The notes beneath the pieces are model-generated. The model was not told where the DNA came from. It was given only the letters and a program-made list of their open reading frames with translations, and ran no database searches. A stretch of DNA of 64,000 bases from Fibrobacter sp. UBA4297 (GTDB lineage: Bacteria; Fibrobacterota; Fibrobacteria; Fibrobacterales; Fibrobacteraceae). Position 1 is the stretch's first letter. Each line of letters starts with the position of its first letter. Location: NCBI RefSeq assembly GCF_002394865.1, contig NZ_DGUZ01000018.1:62001-126000 (forward strand), in the 5' to 3' direction. This document shows positions 16,362-24,552 of the stretch, piece after piece. A program made the translations under genes and the position numbers.

Positions 16362-16390
16362 GGAGATGCCCCATCAAGTGGGGCATGACA
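16362..16390. repeat. palindromic repeat between convergent genes
   Basis: This 29-base copy is identical to 15976-16004. It lies between the stop of the fucosyltransferase-like gene and the stop of the minus-strand glycosyltransferase. It could end transcription from either side, though no T-run follows. Confidence 0.85.
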
Positions 16391-16396
16391 GCGTAA

Positions 16397-17269
16397 TTAG
16401 AATTTGAGGAATATTTTGGGGATAAAAAGCTTGGGCAAACGCATCCAGAATCGGGGGGACAAAGAAATCACCTTCGGAATCAGGCGAAGCGCCTCAAGTT
16501 TACTTTGTACTGCAACGGCAGAAAACCAGTTTGCCTTCCATGCGCGAACAGCCTTTTTGTACAGTGGATGTGCGCTGTAATTTTCGGACAAAATGCGAAT
16601 AATTTCTCGAAAAATCCGTTCGTGATCCAAATGCAGGTTATCGCCATGTTCACGATAATAGCAACAAACAAAATCCTTTGAAACAGGTTGCGGGCCGTAA
16701 TTATAAAGGATTTTTAGATATAAAGGATAATCTTCAAAAAAATAGCGTTTATCATACCCGCCAATCGCAAGAATTTTCTCGCGAACAAACATTTCACCGC
16801 AGCCATGCAAAGCTTTTTTTCCAAGAAAAGATTCCTCAAAAGTCACCTGCGGAGCACTTCGCAAATAGCGAACATCCATCTCGCCCAACGAACCATCGTC
16901 ATACAGCGGAACAATCTGACCAAAGCACGCCGCGGCATCCGGATGCGCATCAAGGAAGTCGCTCTGTTTTTTGAGTCTGTCCGGCGGCATGATATCGTCT
17001 GATGAAAAAGAACACACGTATTCGCCTTGTGCAAGTTCGAGAGCTTCGTTTAGAGTAGCAACAACGCCCTTGTTTGGACGATGGATGTACGTGAATTTCA
17101 GTTCATCAGCCAAGCGCTTTAGAATTTCAGGGGTACGGTCCTTGCTTCCGTCGTCAATGACAATCAGCTCAAAATCAACACCTGACTGTTCCATTACAGA
17201 ACGGACGGCAGCTTCAACATATTGTTCATGATTGTAGCTAGGCAAGATTACGGAAACTTTCGGCGCCAT
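16397..17269 (-). CDS. glycosyltransferase family 2
   Basis: The product of 290 residues starts with the GT-A strand MAPKVSVILPSYNHEQYVEAAVRSV. It has IDDGSKDRTPEIL, then RPNKGVVATLNEALELAQGEYVCSFSSDDIM with the DXD-type SDD near 96. A second half has FVREKILAIGGYDKRYFFEDYPLYLKI, where ED is the usual catalytic region. It probably adds one sugar of the surface glycan. Its ATG overlaps the flippase stop by one base, so it follows the flippase in one operon. Confidence 0.93.
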   Translation of the reverse strand: MAPKVSVILPSYNHEQYVEAAVRSVMEQSGVDFELIVIDDGSKDRTPEILKRLADELKFTYIHRPNKGVVATLNEALELAQGEYVCSFSSDDIMPPDRLKKQSDFLDAHPDAAACFGQIVPLYDDGSLGEMDVRYLRSAPQVTFEESFLGKKALHGCGEMFVREKILAIGGYDKRYFFEDYPLYLKILYNYGPQPVSKDFVCCYYREHGDNLHLDHERIFREIIRILSENYSAHPLYKKAVRAWKANWFSAVAVQSKLEALRLIPKVISLSPRFWMRLPKLFIPKIFLKF

Positions 17270-18567
17270 TATTTCGCCTCCGATTTTACGCTAGGAGTTT
17301 TTGACCATTCCAAACGGCAAACAAGCACAAGCGATGCCATTAACGTCAAGAAGTTTTCTAGCGCATACGCCATCATCGGGCCATTAAATTCATAGAGCTT
17401 TATAAAAGCATAGGCGGAACTTGCAAGAACCAATTCTGAACAAATTTCTAGCACCAGGAATTTTTTCGTTTCACGGCGGGCAATCAGCACAAGCCCAAGC
17501 GCCCAACCGCCCACGCGGAAAAAATCGCCTAGCAACTGCATAAACATGTAATCGGCGGCGCCAGCGTACGCAGACGAAAGCATCACGGCGACCAAAAGCG
17601 AACGCCCCAAATAGAGAATTACGACAGCCACAAGCGCAAGAGCCATCGCCTTTACAAGAATCGGCCGGAACATCCCCCAGAATTCTGATTTCGTCATTTT
17701 CGCAGAGACCCGTGGCAAGATGATAACACCGAGAATAGCCGAGAAAAATGCCGTCAAGAAATCAGATATTTTCCAGATTCCCTGCCAAATACCAGCAGCA
17801 TCCCACCCCAAATTATCACCAACCGTCTGTCGCATAAACGTGAGCACCACAGGCGACAATAGCATCGGTACAATTCCCATCAGCGCATACGAGATCCATG
17901 GCGCGCGAATGTCCAAAGCCGTCTTGCGAATTTCGCTCAAGCTAAAGCCCGCCCGCGAAGCTATTTGCGCTGCAAAAATTCCAGCAATTACAGACTGTGT
18001 TGCCACAATCGAAAGCACGCTCAGGCGCCCGGAATAAAGGAAAAATGCAACCCATAACATTTGCCACAGCGATGACACCATGTTGATGAGCGCCCAACGG
18101 CGGTAATGCCCAAGCCCATTCATCACGGATGCAGTAATCGTAATGATATTTGTCGCAAAAACTCCCGGCAACGCAAAAATAATCGCCGCCTGTACAAGAC
18201 GCGGATGAATGCCCGGGAAAAATGTTTCTAGCGGGAGCGTAAAGCAGAGCACAAGCGCAAGCGCAAAAGTGAAAATACTAGCAAATGTTGTCAGACGAAA
18301 ACCGCCGCGCCACACGCCACGCAACTGCTCCAAGTTGTTTTTGTTCTGAGCCGAGAGACTCACCCAGCCGTTCTGGAGCGCCAAGGACGAGGTCGCCTGC
18401 CCCATCGTCATAATGTTCATGAACTGTCCGACACACGCAAACGCACTCGGCGGAAGGAAAATTGCAAGCAGTTTGTTTACAACAAAAACACGAACCGCAT
18501 TCAGGAACGTCACCATTCCAGAGCCCATAAACGCTTTCCAAAAATTCACTTGTTCAGATTTTTTCAT
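17269..18567 (-). CDS. polysaccharide flippase (Wzx/MATE-like)
   Basis: The product of about 432 residues has some twelve hydrophobic helices and the Wzx/PST start FWKAFMGSGMVTFLNAVRVFVVNKLLAIFLPPSAFACVGQF. Wzx proteins move lipid-linked glycan units across the inner membrane. I start at MKKSEQ (18567): a longer start at 18618 would add residues encoded by a palindromic repeat (18580-18607). No strong ribosome-binding site is visible for either. It lies between the sugar aminotransferase and a glycosyltransferase, which fits a glycan-export role. Confidence 0.88.
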   Translation of the reverse strand: MKKSEQVNFWKAFMGSGMVTFLNAVRVFVVNKLLAIFLPPSAFACVGQFMNIMTMGQATSSLALQNGWVSLSAQNKNNLEQLRGVWRGGFRLTTFASIFTFALALVLCFTLPLETFFPGIHPRLVQAAIIFALPGVFATNIITITASVMNGLGHYRRWALINMVSSLWQMLWVAFFLYSGRLSVLSIVATQSVIAGIFAAQIASRAGFSLSEIRKTALDIRAPWISYALMGIVPMLLSPVVLTFMRQTVGDNLGWDAAGIWQGIWKISDFLTAFFSAILGVIILPRVSAKMTKSEFWGMFRPILVKAMALALVAVVILYLGRSLLVAVMLSSAYAGAADYMFMQLLGDFFRVGGWALGLVLIARRETKKFLVLEICSELVLASSAYAFIKLYEFNGPMMAYALENFLTLMASLVLVCRLEWSKTPSVKSEAK

Positions 18568-18579
18568 GTCCACTACTTT

Positions 18580-18607
18580 GTCATACCCGCCTCCGAGCGG
18601 GCATCTG
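18580..18607. repeat. palindromic repeat upstream of the flippase start
   Basis: GTCATACCCGC, CTCCGA, GCGGGCATCTGC is an inverted GGAGAT/ATGACA family member. It lies between the aminotransferase stop (18622) and the flippase start. It sits where it could extend the flippase frame. Confidence 0.75.
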
Positions 18608-18621
18608 CTTTTTCGCATATT

Positions 18622-19740
18622 TTAAAAATCATTAATCGTCCCAATCACTTCAGAGACCTCATCGTCCGTCATCACGGGACTCATCGGAATGCTAAGGACT
18701 GTTTTCGCCATCGTTTCTGCAATCGGATACTCGCCACTAAACTCATGAGCATAAGCCTCTTGCAAATGCGGAGGAATCGGATAATGAATAAGCGTTTCAA
18801 TGCCATGTGCCGTCAAGTACTTTTGCATTTCGTTGCGGGCATCTTCGCTCTTTAAGCGAATTACAAATACATGCCAGACATGCTCCGACGGCGACTGCGG
18901 AATTTCGGGCAACAGGACATTCGGGTTCTTGATTTCGGAACAATAGCGGGCCGCAATTTCTTGACGACGTTCGTTAGATTCATCCAAATGCGGAAGTTTC
19001 GCAAGCAAAAGAGCCGCCTGCATCTCGTCCAGGCGAGAATTCACGCCCTTTAACTTGTTCACGTATTTGCGCTCGGAACCGTAATTGCCAAGGGTTCGCA
19101 CCATATTTGCGACATCGGCATCATTCGTAAGGACCATGCCCGCATCGCCAAACGCTCCCAGATTCTTTGTCGGATAAAAGCTAAATGCGGCCGCCGAACC
19201 AAACGAGCCAGCACAACGCCCATCGCGCAAGCGGGCTCCATGCGCCTGAGCGCTATCCTCAAAAACAAGCAAGCCACGCGAATTTGCAAATTCACAAATT
19301 TCGTCTACCGCACAAAGACGTCCATACAAATGCACCATAAGAATAGCACGAGTCCGCGCACCGCAGGATTCTTTTATGCGCTTCGGATCCATGTCATAGC
19401 TATTTTCGGCAGGTTCCACAAGCACTGGCTTGAGCCCTGCGGCACTCACAGCAAGAACTGTCGCAATAAACGTATTTGAAGGCACCAGAACTTCGTCGCC
19501 TTCATGCAAGCGCCCCAGTTCCATCGAGGCACGCAACATAAGGGTCAGCGCATCGAGTCCATTCCCCACCCCTACAGCGTGCTTCACACCGCAATATTCA
19601 GCAAACGCCTGTTCAAAACATTCACAAAAATGCCCACGGATATACCAACCCGATTCCACAACGGATGCCGCTGCTTCTTTCAGGGAATCCATGAATGGGG
19701 CATTTAAACTCTTGAGATCGAGAAAGGGAACTTTTGCCAT
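18622..19740 (-). CDS. sugar 3-aminotransferase, DegT/DnrJ/EryC1 family
   Basis: This PLP enzyme of 372 residues is closest in pattern to FdtB/QdtB-type transaminases that make dTDP-3-amino-3,6-dideoxyhexoses. It has VPFLDLKSLN, then HAVGVGNGLDALTLMLRA, VPSNTFIATVLAVSAAG, VFEDSAQAHGA and the PLP-lysine block FSFYPTKNLGAFGDAG. The RLDEMQAALL block follows. The exact sugar is an inference. The start MAKVPF has GGAG close in front; a TTG three codons up is less likely. It heads the aminotransferase-flippase-glycosyltransferase operon and lies just after the tRNA-Lys terminator. Confidence 0.9.
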   Translation of the reverse strand: MAKVPFLDLKSLNAPFMDSLKEAAASVVESGWYIRGHFCECFEQAFAEYCGVKHAVGVGNGLDALTLMLRASMELGRLHEGDEVLVPSNTFIATVLAVSAAGLKPVLVEPAENSYDMDPKRIKESCGARTRAILMVHLYGRLCAVDEICEFANSRGLLVFEDSAQAHGARLRDGRCAGSFGSAAAFSFYPTKNLGAFGDAGMVLTNDADVANMVRTLGNYGSERKYVNKLKGVNSRLDEMQAALLLAKLPHLDESNERRQEIAARYCSEIKNPNVLLPEIPQSPSEHVWHVFVIRLKSEDARNEMQKYLTAHGIETLIHYPIPPHLQEAYAHEFSGEYPIAETMAKTVLSIPMSPVMTDDEVSEVIGTINDF

Positions 19741-19753
19741 AAACTCCAATATA

Positions 19754-19784
19754 AAAAAATCGGCTCCGCTAAACGGAACCGATT
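19754..19784 (-). terminator. tRNA-Lys terminator
   Basis: On the minus strand ATCGGTTCCG and CGGAGCCGAT pair around TTTAG, followed by TTTTTTT. It starts four bases after the tRNA's 3' end. Confidence 0.9.
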
Positions 19785-19786
19785 AC

Positions 19787-19859
19787 TGAGCTACGAAGGG
19801 CTCGAACCTTCGACCCACGCCTTAAAAGGGCGTTGCTCTACCAACTGAGCTAGTAGCCC
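19787..19859 (-). tRNA. tRNA-Lys (UUU)
   Basis: All arms fold. The acceptor is GGGCTAC/GTAGCTC with one G-U pair, the D stem GCTC/GAGC, the anticodon stem ACGCC/GGCGT with loop CTTTTAA (anticodon TTT), and the T stem GAAGG/CCTTC with loop TTCGAGC. The discriminator base is A and CCA is not encoded. It has 73 bases and sits between the sugar aminotransferase and an outward-facing barrel gene. Confidence 0.97.
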
Positions 19860-19988
19860 GAGCAAGGGCAAATATAAAAAAACTTTTTTTTATTGTAAAG
19901 GCATAAGAACAGCCAATAATTAAAAAAAAAACATCCACCTTGCACATTTAATGCCAATCATCGCGCTGACTTTTTATAAATTTACACC

Positions 19989-21002
19989 ATGGATTTACTG
20001 AAAAAACTATCTGCAATAGCGGCTCTCGCCATCGCGTGTCCGGCATCTGATTTTGGCTATTTTTCTAAGCACGATGCAGGCCAAGAAGTTTTTTCGTTCC
20101 TTTCTACATTTGACAGCCCGCGCAATGCCGCTCTCGAGAAGTCGGCATCGGCACTGCCCTCTACTGACCCGTCGGTAGTTCAGCTAAACCCGGCTGCACT
20201 CGTGATGACCGAAGGTAAAAAACGCGTCGCCGAAGCTCATTGGCAAACAGGCGAAATGGCAAGCAACGTGGGAACGCTTTCTTACACAACGCAGTACGAA
20301 AAATTCATCTTGCAGTTCTCGTACAACTGGCAATCCTACGGGACCATCGTCGGCTATGACGAAAATGGCGAAGAAAACGGCAGCGAGTACAAGCCATTTA
20401 GCCAACTTACCACATTGTCTGTAGCTTACCCGATGAAACACATTCGCGTAGGAGCAACCCTCAAGTTCGCTTCGGATAAAATGACGGGAGATGCCACAGA
20501 CCAGGCAGCATTGGTAGCAGCATTTGACTGGGGCCTAACCTGGATGTCTGACACCAAGAACTATGGTTTTTCATTTGTTGCAAGAGACTTCGGTGCGATG
20601 CTCCGCGGTTATCTGAAGGAAGACGCTGATGACTCCTACAACTTGGCGCAGACATTTGCAATCGGCGGATTTATGAGGCCGCGCAGCGTACCGCGCTTGA
20701 CATTGTTTGCAGAAACAGACTTTCCGCGCTATGCAGAACCGGACCTGAACCTCGGTGCCGAATATGCGCTCGGCGAATTCTTCCGCATCCGCGCAGGCTT
20801 TACTCGTACATGGCTAGACATTTCACGCGACATCAAGGAACTGGCCAATTCTTCTAGTAGGCCCGACGAGACAAACGAAGGGCGCGTATTCAGCCTTGGT
20901 CTCGGATACTCATCGGAGCTGTTCGCCTTTGACTACGCATTTTCGTACCTTGCCGAAGATCTCGGCTATGAGCACAGGATTGGCCTCCGCGTAGAATTTT
21001 AG
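19989..21002 (+). CDS. outer-membrane barrel protein, PorV/PorQ-like
   Basis: The product of 337 residues has a signal peptide (MDLLKKLSAIAALAIACPAS). Next comes an N-terminal segment with FSFLSTFDSPRNAALEKSAS and VVQLNPAALVM, a pattern seen in FadL-like barrels of the PorV/PorQ group. The rest alternates as beta strands and ends in RIGLRVEF with a terminal Phe, the usual signal for barrel assembly. In type IX secretion PorV and PorQ handle secreted cargo at the outer membrane. The assignment here rests on pattern only. The gene is followed 15 bases later by a glycosyltransferase-like gene, which fits surface attachment. Confidence 0.55.
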   Translation: MDLLKKLSAIAALAIACPASDFGYFSKHDAGQEVFSFLSTFDSPRNAALEKSASALPSTDPSVVQLNPAALVMTEGKKRVAEAHWQTGEMASNVGTLSYTTQYEKFILQFSYNWQSYGTIVGYDENGEENGSEYKPFSQLTTLSVAYPMKHIRVGATLKFASDKMTGDATDQAALVAAFDWGLTWMSDTKNYGFSFVARDFGAMLRGYLKEDADDSYNLAQTFAIGGFMRPRSVPRLTLFAETDFPRYAEPDLNLGAEYALGEFFRIRAGFTRTWLDISRDIKELANSSSRPDETNEGRVFSLGLGYSSELFAFDYAFSYLAEDLGYEHRIGLRVEF

Positions 21003-21017
21003 CAGGAACTAGACTCC

Positions 21018-21818
21018 ATGCGACAGTTTGACGTTTTTGTTTTCAGCGAAAACTACGACGAAACGCGAGGCGCACTTCCCCAACCACCATTCACGGACGA
21101 CGAACTCGGCTGGTTTTATACAAACGACTGGAACAAGCATCTCGACGAAATTGAAGGCGAATGGGTTGTTTTTACGCATCCAAGCATCAGGATTGACCGC
21201 AATTTTTTGAACAACGTCGCCGAAGTCACGGACGGATTCCCGATGGTAGATGCTTTTGCGCCACGCATCCGTACTGACAAAGGAAATTTTTTAGGCGGAT
21301 ATCTGTTAAAGCCTGCATCCAAGGGTTCAGGTTTTATTGAAATTGACGAGAACGCTCCGTTGCGCTATGTGGCAGCACCGCATCCATTCCTTGCCGTATT
21401 TTCAAGACGCATTATACAGCGCACAGGCGGTTTTGACATGACACTCCCGCCAGCCATGCGCCTTGCCGATTTCACGCTACGCATGATGCATGCCGGTGGC
21501 AAGATGTTCTCCGTGCCATACCTAGTGGCACAAGCAATAGGAGACGAAGCTGTGGCCGTCACAGGAAACGGAAGCAACGAAAGCGCACACGTCCATAAAG
21601 GAACGAACAAATTAACAGGAATGGACAACCTAAAATCGGTTGCGATTATTTTATCCAAAGCATTCGGATTCGAAGCATCATTGCCATTCGCCCTCCACCA
21701 TCCAAGCGTCATCCCGACGCTACTGTGCAACCGCAAAGAGCGTAAAGCCAAGCGCGAAGCGGCAACACTCCTCTCCAAACTCAAGGCCGATTTTCTAAAA
21801 GAAGTGACTAGTCATTAA
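21018..21818 (+). CDS. glycosyltransferase-like protein
   Basis: The product of 266 residues has no signal. It shares the second half of GT2 enzymes: EGEWVVFTHPSIRIDRNFL, PHPFLAVFSRRIIQRTGGFDMTLPPAMRLADFTLRMM resembles the acceptor region where ED or AD precedes the catalytic helix. The nucleotide-sugar first half is shortened, so it may be a divergent or regulatory relative. It runs with the barrel gene before it and is followed by a palindromic repeat. Confidence 0.6.
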   Translation: MRQFDVFVFSENYDETRGALPQPPFTDDELGWFYTNDWNKHLDEIEGEWVVFTHPSIRIDRNFLNNVAEVTDGFPMVDAFAPRIRTDKGNFLGGYLLKPASKGSGFIEIDENAPLRYVAAPHPFLAVFSRRIIQRTGGFDMTLPPAMRLADFTLRMMHAGGKMFSVPYLVAQAIGDEAVAVTGNGSNESAHVHKGTNKLTGMDNLKSVAIILSKAFGFEASLPFALHHPSVIPTLLCNRKERKAKREAATLLSKLKADFLKEVTSH

Positions 21819-21824
21819 CGAGAG

Positions 21825-21854
21825 GGCGATGCCCGATCGATGTCGGACATGACA
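21825..21854. repeat. palindromic repeat
   Basis: GGCGATGCCCGATCGATGTC followed by GGACATGACA is a degenerate GGAGAT/ATGACA element. A further hairpin, TGCGCC-TCC-GGCGCA, follows at 21874-21888. Both lie between the convergent glycosyltransferase and gapA. Confidence 0.6.
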
Positions 21855-21887
21855 AACAAAAACAATCGTATACTGCGCCTCCGGCGC

Positions 21888-21918
21888 AAAAAAAAAGAAC
21901 CCCGCCGAGTGGCGAGGT
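21888..21918 (-). terminator. gapA terminator
   Basis: On the minus strand ACCTCGCC and GGCGGGGT pair around ACTC, then TTCTTTTTTTTT. It lies about 80 bases after the gapA stop. Confidence 0.85.
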
Positions 21919-22001
21919 CCAAAAGCTTTTTAGCGGAGGTGTGGGAAACAATTTGCTTTTAGGCGGTTACGCCCACACCACTAACACTAGTTAAACTTTA
22001 A

Positions 22002-23030
22002 TTAGCCCTTGTAGTTGGTGATAACGCGAGCCATTTCGCAAACCTTGTTGCTGTAGCCCCATTCGTTATCGTACCAAGAGCAGACCTTCACGAAGGTCGG
22101 GTCGAGCTGGATACCGGCCTTGGCGTCGAAGATAGAAGTGCACGGATTGTTGCGGAAGTCGGTAGAAACAACAGCGTCTTCGGTGTAGCCGAGGATGCCC
22201 TTGAGTTCGCCTTCAGAAGCTTCCTTCATAGCAGCGCAGATTGCTGCGTATGCTGCATCCTTGTCAGCAGCCGGAGCGTTCTTGAGTTCAGCAGTGAGGT
22301 CAACGAAGGAAACGTCGGAAGTCGGCACGCGGAGAGACATACCAGTGAGCTTGCCATTGAGCTGCGGGAGAACCTTACCCACGGCCTTTGCAGCACCCGT
22401 AGAAGACGGGATGATGTTTTCGAGGATGCCACGGCCACCGCGCCAGTCCTTCTTGGACGGGCCGTCAACGGTCTTCTGAGTAGCAGTTGCAGCGTGAACG
22501 GTGGTCATGAGGCCACGGACGATGCCGAACTTTTCGTCAAGAACCTTGGAGATCGGAGCGAGGCAGTTAGTGGTGCAGGAAGCGTTGGAGATGATCTTCT
22601 GACCAGCGTAGGTCTTGTGGTTAACACCATAGACGAACATCGGAGTTGCATCCTTGGACGGAGCAGACATGATGACCTTCTTGGCACCAGCCTTGAGGTG
22701 AGCAGAAGCGAGTTCTTCGGTGAGGAAGAAACCAGTGGATTCAACAACGACGTCTACATCGAGAGCGCCCCAAGTGATGTTGGTCGGATCCTTTTCAGCG
22801 AAGATCTGGATCTTGTTGCCGTCAACAATGAGGAAGTTGCCTTCGACCTTGATGTCGTGGTTGAACTGACCGTGGACGGAGTCATACTTGAGCATGTATG
22901 CGAGGTAGTCAGCGTCGAGAAGGTCGTTGATACCGACAACAGTGATGTCCTTGGAGAAGTTTTCCACAGCAGCGCGGAAGACCATACGGCCGATACGACC
23001 GAAACCATTAATACCGAGTTTGAGAGCCAT
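22002..23030 (-). CDS. gapA: glyceraldehyde-3-phosphate dehydrogenase
   Basis: The enzyme of 342 residues oxidises glyceraldehyde-3-phosphate to 1,3-bisphosphoglycerate with NAD in glycolysis. It shows the Rossmann start LGINGFGRIGRMVFRA, IND at 35-36 as expected for NAD use, and the catalytic SNASCTTNCLAPI with Cys152. The substrate loop GPSKKDWRGGRG and the C-terminal WYDNEWGYSNKVC are also visible. The start at 23030 follows AGGATCC; an upstream ATG would add 13 residues unlike the family. Strong codon bias suggests high expression. Confidence 0.97.
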   Translation of the reverse strand: MALKLGINGFGRIGRMVFRAAVENFSKDITVVGINDLLDADYLAYMLKYDSVHGQFNHDIKVEGNFLIVDGNKIQIFAEKDPTNITWGALDVDVVVESTGFFLTEELASAHLKAGAKKVIMSAPSKDATPMFVYGVNHKTYAGQKIISNASCTTNCLAPISKVLDEKFGIVRGLMTTVHAATATQKTVDGPSKKDWRGGRGILENIIPSSTGAAKAVGKVLPQLNGKLTGMSLRVPTSDVSFVDLTAELKNAPAADKDAAYAAICAAMKEASEGELKGILGYTEDAVVSTDFRNNPCTSIFDAKAGIQLDPTFVKVCSWYDNEWGYSNKVCEMARVITNYKG

Positions 23031-23196
23031 TATTGGATCCTTTTTTTTATTGTTGAAATTGCTACCCACCTACACGGTGGAGCTTTGCTGGCAGGAAAGA
23101 TACAAAAAATCAAAGTGTTTGTGTAGTAATAATCTCAAAAAAAGAGAGTAAAACGACCAAAGACCGCCAGGTGAGGTCTTACCGCATCTACCACCC

Positions 23197-23964
23197 CTAT
23201 TTTTCCAGGACTTCGAGGACGAGCTTTTCGAGCATTTCGAAACTCGGGGCCCCGCTCCAGACGCGCTTGATGTAGCCATTCGAGTCTAGGAGCATGAGCG
23301 TCGGGACCGCATGAATCCCGTAACGGCGCCAGAGCCCCTGGTCGGCATCGCGGTAAAGCGGATACGGGGACGCATGCTGCTTCTTGTAGAATGCAAGGAG
23401 CGGCTTGGTCTGTTCAGACGAAATGCCGATGACTTCGAGTCCCTGGCTAGAATACTTGTTGTAGATTTTTTCAAGCACGGGGAGCGTCTGGCGACATGGT
23501 CCGCACCAGGTCGCCCAGAAGTCGAGAAGCGTCGCCTTTGGCGCATCCTTTCTCTTTTCACCGTTCTTGTAGAAGTTCTTGCCGAACTCAGCCATCTTGC
23601 TTCCGATAGCAGAACCGGTGAGGCTAGAAATATCGTCTGGACGTTCCGTGAGCGTCACCGTGAGCGGGATGCGCTTTCCATCGCGGAAAACATCGATGGA
23701 TACTTTAGAACCGACCTTTGATGTTTTCAAGACATTCTGAATTTGAGCCACATTCACCAAATCCTTGCCATCAAAACCGACAACCAGATCCCCCGAAACG
23801 ACCCCCGCCGAGAGACACCCCGATTCCGGATGCACACCAGAAACTCGAAGTGCCAAATGATTTTCATAGAGATCTTTCTTGTAAATGAGCCCAAGCCACG
23901 GCCCCGCAAACGCAGAAGCCGAGAGGAGCAATAGAACACAAATGGCACGAATGATTTTCGACAT
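23197..23964 (-). CDS. exported PDZ-thioredoxin fusion protein
   Basis: The 255-residue product has a signal peptide (IIRAICVLLLLSASAFA). A PDZ domain spans about 22-105 (LYENHLALRVSGVHPES, then AGVVSGDLVVGFDGKDLVNV). A TlpA/ResA-like thioredoxin domain spans about 140-253 with the active site DFWATWCGPCRQTLP and the cis-proline loop HAVPTLML. TlpA-like proteins reduce cysteines in the periplasm. The PDZ domain may bring a partner's C-terminus to the redox site. A loose hairpin at 23157-23181 could end transcription before gapA. Confidence 0.88.
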   Translation of the reverse strand: MSKIIRAICVLLLLSASAFAGPWLGLIYKKDLYENHLALRVSGVHPESGCLSAGVVSGDLVVGFDGKDLVNVAQIQNVLKTSKVGSKVSIDVFRDGKRIPLTVTLTERPDDISSLTGSAIGSKMAEFGKNFYKNGEKRKDAPKATLLDFWATWCGPCRQTLPVLEKIYNKYSSQGLEVIGISSEQTKPLLAFYKKQHASPYPLYRDADQGLWRRYGIHAVPTLMLLDSNGYIKRVWSGAPSFEMLEKLVLEVLEK

Positions 23965-23988
23965 TTAATCCATCCTATAAATTGCTAT

Positions 23989-24549
23989 TTAAAAGAGATA
24001 AAAACCGATATTCAAAGCTGCAGTGAAATGAGTTTCACGGCTAAAAAGTTCATCATCCTTATCGACTAACGCACGCCCCAAGATGTAACTCGCATCCAGC
24101 TCGATACGGCACAAGAAACTCGTGTTCTTGAAGAACGTGATATCGCGACCATAACCCAGTGTCACACGCGGCGGGAAATAGCTTTTGTCATAACGTTCGA
24201 AAGAGACAAACGAAATGCCGAGGCGAACAAAGTCATCTTCACGCGTGCCGCGGAAAAAGAACCGCCAATCCGTGCCGACTTCAAAGTAATCGCCCGAGAA
24301 CAGGAACGCCGCAAAAAGATCCGCCGAATGGTGCTTATGGAAGCGATACTCGCCACTCAGCAAAATTCCAGGGTGTACAGAGCTCAAATAATAGACAAGT
24401 TCTAGCTCGCCACCAAAAGAGAACGCCGAAAGCGAATCAGACACCGGGGCGTCTTCGTAGGGTTGCTCGATAAAGTATCCCGCAAAAGACTGGACACTCA
24501 CAAGCAAAATCGCTACGAGGAATATTTTAACGCACCGGAGCATCAACAT
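23989..24549 (-). CDS. outer-membrane-like protein of unknown function
   Basis: The product of 186 residues has a signal peptide ending near SVQSFA. About eight alternating strands follow (GGELELVYYLSSVHPGILLSGEYRF, YFEVGTDWRFFF, ALNIGFYLF), ending in Phe as barrels do. It resembles small barrels of unknown role; no family named. It starts four bases after the dihydroorotate dehydrogenase stop and precedes the PDZ-thioredoxin gene by 24 bases, so the three may share a transcript. Confidence 0.6.
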   Translation of the reverse strand: MLMLRCVKIFLVAILLVSVQSFAGYFIEQPYEDAPVSDSLSAFSFGGELELVYYLSSVHPGILLSGEYRFHKHHSADLFAAFLFSGDYFEVGTDWRFFFRGTREDDFVRLGISFVSFERYDKSYFPPRVTLGYGRDITFFKNTSFLCRIELDASYILGRALVDKDDELFSRETHFTAALNIGFYLF

Positions 24550-24552
24550 TCA

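Noticed and set aside
18568..18618. Longer N-terminus for the flippase
   Set aside because: The extra residues are encoded by an intergenic palindromic repeat and would precede the normal start of the first membrane segment.
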